In this document: positions 58,873-64,000 of the stretch, piece after piece
Position numbering within the stretch: the first letter of the stretch is position 1
Layout of the letters: the number at the start of each line of letters is the position of its first letter
Source: Silanimonas sp.
Lineage (GTDB): Bacteria > Pseudomonadota > Gammaproteobacteria > Xanthomonadales > Xanthomonadaceae
Assembly: GCF_027530345.1 (NCBI RefSeq)
Contig: NZ_JAPZQK010000003.1
Location: 1 to 64,000, forward strand
Length of the DNA: 64,000 nt
Reading direction: 5' to 3'
Program-made: the position numbers and the translations under genes
The notes under the pieces: generated by a model
Database searches by the model: none
Told to the model about the DNA's origin: nothing
The model's input: only the letters and a program-made list of their open reading frames with translations

Positions 58873-59531
58873 GCCTCCGCGAGCCGGAAGCCGAGCCCGC
58901 GATCCGTGTGCAGCAGCTTGTGCGGGGCGAGCTTCTTGCGGATGCGCCCGATCTGCACATCGATGACGTTGGAGTCGAGGTCGAAGTCGCGATCGTAGAG
59001 GTGTTCGGCGAGTTCGTTGCGCGGCACCGTGCGCCCGGCATGGTGCGCGAGGAAGGCGAGCAGGCGGTACTCGCCCGCCGTGAGCACGAGGCCGCGCCCG
59101 TCCACGCGGAACCGGTTGGCCAGGGTGTCGAGTTCCAGTGGGCCGACCCTGATCACGGACGACGCGTGGCCGCTGGCGCGGCGGATCAGCGCCTTCAGGC
59201 GCAGCACCACCTCGTCGATCTCGAAGGGCTTGGTCAGGTAGTCGTCGGCGCCGGCGCCGAAGCCAGCCAGCTTGTCGTTCCACCGGTTGCGTGCGGTCAA
59301 CACGAGGACGGGGAAGTTGCGTCCCGCTTCGCGCCAAGCCTGCAGCACGGAGATGCCGTCGCGCCGCGGCAGGCCGAGGTCCAGCACGGCGGCGTCGAAC
59401 GGCTCCTCGGTGCCAAGCCACAGCGCTTCATCGCCATCGGCGCAGGCGTCCACGACCCAGCCCTCGGCGACCAGCGCTCCTCGGACGGCCTCGCGCAGCG
59501 GCGCGTCGTCTTCAACCAGCAGCAGGCGCAT
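58869..59531 (-). CDS. OmpR/PhoB-family response regulator
   Basis: A 220-residue DNA-binding regulator. The REC domain has VEDDAPLREAV, phospho-acceptor Asp in DAAVLDLGLPRRDG and LVLTARN with the Lys in YLTKPFEIDE. The winged-helix output is RVDGRGLVLTAGEYRLLAFLAHHAGRTVPRNELAEHLYDRDFDLDSNVIDVQIGRIRKKL. It works with the histidine kinase after it. It starts one base inside the stop of the small PepSY gene, so PepSY, regulator and kinase form an operon. Confidence 0.95.
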   Translation of the reverse strand: MRLLLVEDDAPLREAVRGALVAEGWVVDACADGDEALWLGTEEPFDAAVLDLGLPRRDGISVLQAWREAGRNFPVLVLTARNRWNDKLAGFGAGADDYLTKPFEIDEVVLRLKALIRRASGHASSVIRVGPLELDTLANRFRVDGRGLVLTAGEYRLLAFLAHHAGRTVPRNELAEHLYDRDFDLDSNVIDVQIGRIRKKLAPHKLLHTDRGLGFRLAEA

Positions 59532-59842
59532 CAGTCGTCCTCGAGGATGGCGGCGCTGAGGGCATCGACCTCGAGCTCGCGGACTCGACCGTCAGTGCCG
59601 AGGAATTCCAGTTCGTACACCCAACGACCATCCTCGCGGTCGAACTCCGCTTCGATCAGACGCTCACCCTCGCGCAGCGGCAGGCGCGCGAGGATCTGGT
59701 CGAGCGGCAGGGCCTCGCCGCGCAGCACGGCGGCGCGGGCACGCTCGTGGTCCGCGTCGTCATCGTCGGCGTGGACCGGTGACGGGAGCGGGAGCAGCGC
59801 CAGCAGCGCGAGCAGGACGACGGTGGGCAGGGTGCGGAGCAT
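59531..59842 (-). CDS. Small exported PepSY-domain protein
   Basis: A 103-residue protein with a signal peptide (MLRTLPTVVLLALLALLPLPSPVHA) and one PepSY domain (LPLDQILARLPLREGERLIEAEFDREDGRWVYELEFLGTDGRVRELEVDALSAAIL). PepSY proteins are thought to modulate peptidases or sensors in the periplasm. It is the first gene of the operon with the regulator and kinase, so it may tune the sensor. It is divergent from a second PepSY gene, 116 bp away. Confidence 0.88.
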   Translation of the reverse strand: MLRTLPTVVLLALLALLPLPSPVHADDDDADHERARAAVLRGEALPLDQILARLPLREGERLIEAEFDREDGRWVYELEFLGTDGRVRELEVDALSAAILEDD

Positions 59843-59958
59843 GGCGCCATGGTGCCCGGCGCGATTAAACGGTGGATGAAAAAACGCCTCAGAGCCGATT
59901 TCAGGGGGCGCTGCGAATCTGGCGCCGTTCCACCCCCAAACCCCAACGGAGAACCCCC

Positions 59959-60402
59959 ATGAAGAACCTGACCCTCGCCGCCACCCTCGCCCTGTCTCTT
60001 GCGGTCGCCGTGCCCGTCGTCCACGCCCAGGCTGGTGCGCCGATCGGCCTCGAGCAGGCCACCCGCATCGCCCAGCAGGCCGGCTACGGCGCCGTGCGCG
60101 GCGCCGAGCTCGACGAAGGCGTGTGGGAAGTGCTCGCCAGCGGCGCCGATGGCGCCCGCGTTACCGTCCACATCGACGCCGCGAGCGGCGAGATCCTGTC
60201 GCCGGCCCAGCCGGGCCAGCGTCAGCTCAGCATCGACGACGTGATGAAGCGCCTCGCCGCGGCTGGCTACACCGAGGTCAAGGAACTGGAGCGCGACGAC
60301 GGCTTCTGGGTCGCCGAGGTTCGCACTTCGATGGGGTTCGAGCGCGACGTGCGTGTGCACCCGATCACCGGGGCCGTCAACGCCGAGCGTTGGAACGACT
60401 GA
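59959..60402 (+). CDS. Exported protein with two PepSY domains
   Basis: A 147-residue protein. The signal peptide is MKNLTLAATLALSLAVAVPVVHAQA, then two PepSY units: GLEQATRIAQQAGYGAVRGAELDEGVWEVLASGADGARVTVHIDAASGEIL and SIDDVMKRLAAAGYTEVKELERDDGFWVAEVRTSMGFERDVRVHPITGAV. It is divergent from the small PepSY gene of the two-component operon, so the regulator probably controls it from the shared 116-bp region. ATG 59959 begins the signal peptide. Confidence 0.88.
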   Translation: MKNLTLAATLALSLAVAVPVVHAQAGAPIGLEQATRIAQQAGYGAVRGAELDEGVWEVLASGADGARVTVHIDAASGEILSPAQPGQRQLSIDDVMKRLAAAGYTEVKELERDDGFWVAEVRTSMGFERDVRVHPITGAVNAERWND

Positions 60403-60439
60403 TCGTCGCGTGTCGTGTCGCCCGGATAACCCGGTGGCC

Positions 60440-61216
60440 TCAAGCGAAAGGCAGCGGGCCCCCGAGGGCCCGCAGCCTTTCGTATTTCAGGGCTGCATAG
60501 CGCGCGTGCAAGGCGTGGAAGCGCCACGCACCGGGGCCATCGAGCAGGCCGCCGCGCAGCAGCAGGTTCTTGAGCAAGTAGGCGAAGGCCGCCGCCGGGC
60601 CGCGCAGCGCCGCTGCGCGCTTGCCGCGCGCGGCGCGTTCCTTGGCCCAGAGCCCTGCGTAGCGCTGCAGCTTCGCCCAATACTCGGCTTCCGAACGCGC
60701 GGTGTCGTGCTCCATGCGAATGTCCGACACCCGCAGGCGCAGGCCGTCGGTGATGAAGCGTTCGTGCACCGGGCTTTCCTCGTGGCGGCAGTGCGCGCGG
60801 AAAAGCCGGTGCACCGGCTCGTGGGCGAAGCTGCCGAAGCGCATCACCGTGCCGAGGAAGTGCGTTCGCCTTGGCAGCGTGAACACATCGGCCGTATCGG
60901 GAGCGCCCGAAGCGAACAGCGCGCGCAGCGCCGCCTGCGCGTCGGGCTCCAGCCACTCGTCGGCGTCGAGCAGCAACACCCAGGGCTGGGTGGCTTGTTC
61001 GATCGCGAGGTTCTTCTGCCGGCCGAAGCCGAGCCAGGGTTGGTCGACCACGCGGGCGCCGAGGCGGCGGGCGAGCTCGGGCGTCCCGTCGGTCGACTGC
61101 GAATCCACCACGGTCACGTCACGGCAGACGGCCAGCATCGAGCGCAGGCAGCGTTCGATGCGGTCGGCTTCGTTGAAGGTGATGACGACGCCGGACAGGG
61201 GCAGGGGATCGGCCAT
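60440..61216 (-). CDS. Family 2 glycosyltransferase
   Basis: A 258-residue inverting transferase. The nucleotide-sugar site is LSGVVITFNEADRIERCLRSML, VVDSQSTDGTPELA and the DXD-like WVLLLDADEWLEPDA. It is similar in build to the KdtX/WaaE type of LPS-core transferases, without a membrane segment. ATG 61216 has a TACAAT hexamer 8-13 bp upstream, so the message could be nearly leaderless. Its 3' end overlaps the terminator of the PepSY gene (60447-60480). It is divergent from the GT4 gene. Confidence 0.9.
   Translation of the reverse strand: MADPLPLSGVVITFNEADRIERCLRSMLAVCRDVTVVDSQSTDGTPELARRLGARVVDQPWLGFGRQKNLAIEQATQPWVLLLDADEWLEPDAQAALRALFASGAPDTADVFTLPRRTHFLGTVMRFGSFAHEPVHRLFRAHCRHEESPVHERFITDGLRLRVSDIRMEHDTARSEAEYWAKLQRYAGLWAKERAARGKRAAALRGPAAAFAYLLKNLLLRGGLLDGPGAWRFHALHARYAALKYERLRALGGPLPFA
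60447..60480 (+). terminator. Terminator of the two-PepSY gene, within the glycosyltransferase 3' end
   Basis: A 14-bp stem with one mismatch (60447-60460 and 60467-60480) and a short T run after it. It lies 45 bp after the PepSY stop and inside the last codons of the convergent glycosyltransferase. Confidence 0.6.
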
Positions 61217-61254
61217 GCCGGTATTGTAGGCGTCGATTCCGTTACTGCCGACGC

Positions 61255-62403
61255 GTGTCGCGCTCACCGATGCCCTCTTCCGACGCGACTTCGAGCCCGC
61301 CGGCGCGCCCCCTGCGCGTCATGCACTTCGTCACCGGCGGGTTCTCTGGCGGCGCCACCCAGGTGGCGATTGCGCTGGTGAACGCGGCGCGCGCCGAACC
61401 CGGTTTCGAGCCCCTGCTGGTGCTGCGGAGAAAGCGCCGCACGCCGCCGGAGCGCCTTGCCGAGCTCAAAGCGAACGGCACCCCTTTCCGCATGGCGCCG
61501 GGCTGGTCGCACGCGGCCACGATCTGGGCGCTGGTGCGGCTGTGCCGCGAGTTCCGGCCCGACGTGCTGGTCTGCCACGGTTTCTCGGAACACCTCTGGG
61601 GGCGCTACGCCGGCCTGTTGGCGAAGGTGCCGCACCTCGTGCACGTCGAGCACAACACGCGTGAGCGCTACACCCGCTGGCGGCTGGCGCAGTCCCGCTG
61701 GTTGGCGAAGCGCACCGCGCGCATCGTCGGCTGTTCCGAGGGCGTGCGCGACGTGCTGCTGGCGCAGGGCATGCCCGCCGAGCGCACCGTCGCGATCCCC
61801 AACGGCATCCGCCTCGAACCCTTCGCCGCCGCCGATTCCGTGGACTTCGCCTCGCGCGTGCCGGGCATCGTCATGGTGGCGCGCTTCGCCAAGCAGAAGG
61901 ACCACGCCACCCTGCTGCGCGCGGTGGCTTTGCTGCGCGAGCGCGGCCTCGCCCCGCCGGTGCAGTTCGCCGGTGGCGGCAAGTCCCTGCATCGCGCGCC
62001 GCTCGAGCGGCTGGCCAAGGACTTGGGCATCGCTTCGCAGGTGGCCTTCGTCGGCGTGGTGCGCGATGTGCCGGCGCGGCTGATGGCGCATCGCATCGCT
62101 TGTCTCTCCACCCATTACGAAGGCATGCCCCTCGCCCTCATCGAAGGCATGGCCGCCGGTTGCGTCGCCGTGGCCAGCGCGGTGCCGGGTGTGCGGGAGG
62201 TGCTGCGCGACGGCAAGGACGGCCGGCTGGTGCCCGAGGGCGACGCGGTCGCCCTCGCCGATGTGCTGGAGCGTTTGCTGCGCGAGCCGGACGAGGCGGC
62301 GCGGCTGGCCGCGGCTGGCCGGGCCCGCGCCGTCGCCGAGTTCAGCCGGGAACGCATGAACCGGGATTACGCGGCGCTCTGCCGCGCCCTCGTGGGCGTA
62401 TGA
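61255..62403 (+). CDS. Family 4 glycosyltransferase
   Basis: A 382-residue retaining transferase of the GT-B fold. The N-terminal acceptor half begins LRVMHFVTGGFSGGATQVAIALVNAA; the C-terminal half has GIVMVARFAKQKDHATLLRAVALL and the nucleotide-sugar motif STHYEGMPLALIEGMAAG (EX7E-type). It probably acts in surface polysaccharide or LPS-core assembly, like the neighbouring GT2 gene. GTG 61255 is the longest start; ATG 61270 is an equally good alternative, and neither has a strong Shine-Dalgarno. Confidence 0.9.
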   Translation: MSRSPMPSSDATSSPPARPLRVMHFVTGGFSGGATQVAIALVNAARAEPGFEPLLVLRRKRRTPPERLAELKANGTPFRMAPGWSHAATIWALVRLCREFRPDVLVCHGFSEHLWGRYAGLLAKVPHLVHVEHNTRERYTRWRLAQSRWLAKRTARIVGCSEGVRDVLLAQGMPAERTVAIPNGIRLEPFAAADSVDFASRVPGIVMVARFAKQKDHATLLRAVALLRERGLAPPVQFAGGGKSLHRAPLERLAKDLGIASQVAFVGVVRDVPARLMAHRIACLSTHYEGMPLALIEGMAAGCVAVASAVPGVREVLRDGKDGRLVPEGDAVALADVLERLLREPDEAARLAAAGRARAVAEFSRERMNRDYAALCRALVGV

Positions 62404-62434
62404 TCCGCCCGCAACGACGACGTGCGGGGAGCGC

Positions 62435-63814
62435 GTGAACATTCTGATCCTTGGGGCGGGCCAGGTGGGCACCTCCGTGGCGGCCGCGCTGGCCTCCGAG
62501 AACAACGACATCACGGTCGTCGACACCGACCACCAGCGTCTGCGCGATCTCGCCGAGCGGCTCGATATCCGGACCGTCGTCGGCCATGGCTCGCTGCCGT
62601 CGGTGCTGTCGCATGCCGGCGCGGAAGAGGCCGAGCTGCTGGTGGCCGTCACCTCGAGCGACGAGGTCAACCTGCTCGCCTGCCAGATCGCGCAGTCGCG
62701 CTTCCGCACGCCAACGCGGGTGGCGCGCCTCCGAGAATCGGAGTACCTCGACCTCGGCGTCCTGAAGGACCCTCGCACCTCGCCAGTGACGGCGGCCATC
62801 AGCCCCGAAACCCTGGTGGTCCGCCACATCGAGCGCCTTATCGGCTACCCCGGTGCGCTGCAGGTGCTCGATTTCGCCCAGGGCCGCGCCCAGCTCGTCG
62901 CCGTGCGCGCCATCGAAGGCGGCGCCCTGGTGGGGCACCAGTTGCGCGAACTGCGCAACCACCTGCCGGCCGGCGCCGACGCCCGCGTGGCGGCAATCTT
63001 CCGTCGTGGCAAGCCGGTGAAGCCGGAGGCCTCGACGGTCATCGAGATCGACGACGAGGTGTTCTTCCTCGCCGACCGCCGGCACATCCCGGCGGTGATG
63101 GCCGAACTGCGTCGCGTCGAGAAGAGGCCGACGCGCCGCGTGCTGATCGCTGGTGGCGGCAACATCGGCCGCAACCTCGCCAAGGTGCTGGAGAACCGCT
63201 ACTCGGTGAAGGTGATGGAGCGATCGCGCGAACGCGCCCGTTCGATCGCCGAAGACCTGCTGAACTCCATCGTGCTGGTCGGCGACTGTGCCGACGAGGA
63301 GCTGCTGCGCGAGGAGAACATCGACCAGACCGACATCTACTGCGCGCTCACCAACGACGACGAGGCCAACATCCTCTCGGCCATGCTCGCCAAGCGCCTC
63401 GGTTGCCCGCGCGTGCTCGCGCTGATCAACCGCCCGGCCTACGCCGAGCTGGTCGAGGGCGGCAGCATCGACATCGCCGTGAGCCCGCAACAGGTGACGC
63501 TCGGCGCCCTGCTCGCGCACATCCGCGAGGGCGCGCCGGCGCAGGTGTACTCGTTGCGCCGTGGCGTGGCCGAGGCCGTCGAGGTCGTCGCCCGCGGCGA
63601 TCGGCGCAGCTCCCAGGTGATCGGCCGCGGGCTGGAGGAGCTCGCGCTCCCGCCGTCCGCGACCATCGGCGGCATCGTACGCGGCGACCAGTTGCTGATC
63701 GCCCACCATGACGTGGTGGTTGAGCCGGAGGACCACCTGATCGTGTTCGTGATGGACAAGCGCGAGATGCCGCAGGTGACGGCGCTGTTCCAGGCCGGCG
63801 CGACGTGGCTCTGA
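62435..63814 (+). CDS. trkA: Trk potassium uptake NAD-binding subunit TrkA
   Basis: A 459-residue peripheral membrane protein that gates TrkH. It has two RCK units: the first begins MNILILGAGQVGTSVAAALA and the second RVLIAGGGNIGRNLAKVLE, each with a Rossmann loop and an acidic residue that selects NAD(H). The ends of both units have RCK-C features (EGGALVGHQLREL; GLEELALPPSATIGGIVRG). GTG 62435 has a good GGGGAG. It overlaps trkH by 10 bp. In E. coli trkA follows rsmB directly; here two-component and glycosyltransferase genes intervene. Confidence 0.96.
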   Translation: MNILILGAGQVGTSVAAALASENNDITVVDTDHQRLRDLAERLDIRTVVGHGSLPSVLSHAGAEEAELLVAVTSSDEVNLLACQIAQSRFRTPTRVARLRESEYLDLGVLKDPRTSPVTAAISPETLVVRHIERLIGYPGALQVLDFAQGRAQLVAVRAIEGGALVGHQLRELRNHLPAGADARVAAIFRRGKPVKPEASTVIEIDDEVFFLADRRHIPAVMAELRRVEKRPTRRVLIAGGGNIGRNLAKVLENRYSVKVMERSRERARSIAEDLLNSIVLVGDCADEELLREENIDQTDIYCALTNDDEANILSAMLAKRLGCPRVLALINRPAYAELVEGGSIDIAVSPQQVTLGALLAHIREGAPAQVYSLRRGVAEAVEVVARGDRRSSQVIGRGLEELALPPSATIGGIVRGDQLLIAHHDVVVEPEDHLIVFVMDKREMPQVTALFQAGATWL

Positions 63815-64000
63815 GTCCGTACTCGCTGCTGTCGGAGCGCTCGCGCACGCTGCTGCGCATCTTCGGCGCGATCATCGGCCTCTCGGCGACGATCTCGCTG
63901 CCGCCGCTGTTTCTTGCCTGGTGGTGGAACGAGCCCAGCGCCACCGCCTTCCTCGAGAGCTTCCTGGTCGCGGGCATCGCCGGTTTCATCCTGTGGTTCC
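63805..64000 (+). CDS. trkH: Trk potassium transporter subunit TrkH, N-terminal part (cut by the window)
   Basis: The first 65 codons of a hydrophobic protein from GTG 63805 (VALSPYSLLSERSRTLLRIFGAIIGLSATISLPPLFLAWW, then a second helix AFLESFLVAGIAGFILWF). A helix pair after a short basic start fits TrkH, the K+-translocating subunit. It overlaps the trkA stop by 10 bp. The family call rests mainly on the trkA neighbour and the helix pattern. Confidence 0.85.
   Translation, partial: MALSPYSLLSERSRTLLRIFGAIIGLSATISLPPLFLAWWWNEPSATAFLESFLVAGIAGFILWF

Overview
The window is about 70% GC, densely coded, and reads as chromosome of a gammaproteobacterium of the order Lysobacterales (Xanthomonadales). 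Pointers are a XanB2-type chorismatase, an RhlB with a long Arg/Gly/Pro tail, the trxA-rho / rhlB layout, a topoisomerase I with a Lys/Ala tail, the LysM-dprA-smg // def-fmt-rsmB divergent pair, and a TonB-receptor sucrose locus. I saw no rRNA, tRNA, CRISPR array or prophage. The only mobile DNA is the last 46 codons of a transposase at the left edge.

Layout. 1-6.7 kb: transposase end, FAD/NAD(P)-binding protein, a large secreted protein of unknown function, hemF, xanB2-like chorismatase, an HxlR regulator and an HD-domain protein. 6.7-14 kb: a Ca/Na exchanger and an S9 peptidase (overlapping, minus strand), then ycgL and a 1122-residue membrane ankyrin protein. 14-21.9 kb: rho and trxA (minus), rhlB-ftsE-ftsX and a double-receiver regulator in one tight plus-strand operon, a septum-formation-like lipoprotein, ung. 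21.9-30.1 kb: sucrose-use island (TonB receptor, amylosucrase-family enzyme and fructokinase on the minus strand; divergent SSS symporter; LacI repressor). 30.2-38.7 kb: rpoH behind a perfect CIRCE element, a small membrane protein, priA, a 517-bp spacer with an inverted DnaA-box pair, a sigma-like-HTH/TM/DUF3106 protein, a DUF3667 protein and a MATE pump broken by an in-frame TAA. 38.7-46.5 kb: sppA, a three-gene accessory operon (membrane protein, GNAT, TetR), a small lipoprotein, an SDR, a DUF4124 protein and a lysyl-endopeptidase-like protease. 46.5-57.5 kb: topA, two GYF_2-RDD membrane proteins, smg, dprA, a LysM protein, then def-fmt-rsmB. 57.5-64 kb: a two-component system with PepSY partners, two glycosyltransferases, trkA and the start of trkH.

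The most notable signals are: rpoH placed under HrcA/CIRCE with a possible sigma-E promoter in the same 40 bp; a sucrose locus that seems to use a sodium/solute symporter where Xanthomonas sux uses a different carrier; a GYF_2-RDD protein that ends in a type IV pilin-like segment; an FtsEX operon carrying a double-REC protein whose first receiver has lost its Asp; an inverted pair of perfect DnaA boxes beside priA; and a beta-rich C-terminal module shared by two unrelated secreted proteins. All calls come from reading the sequence; no database search was run.
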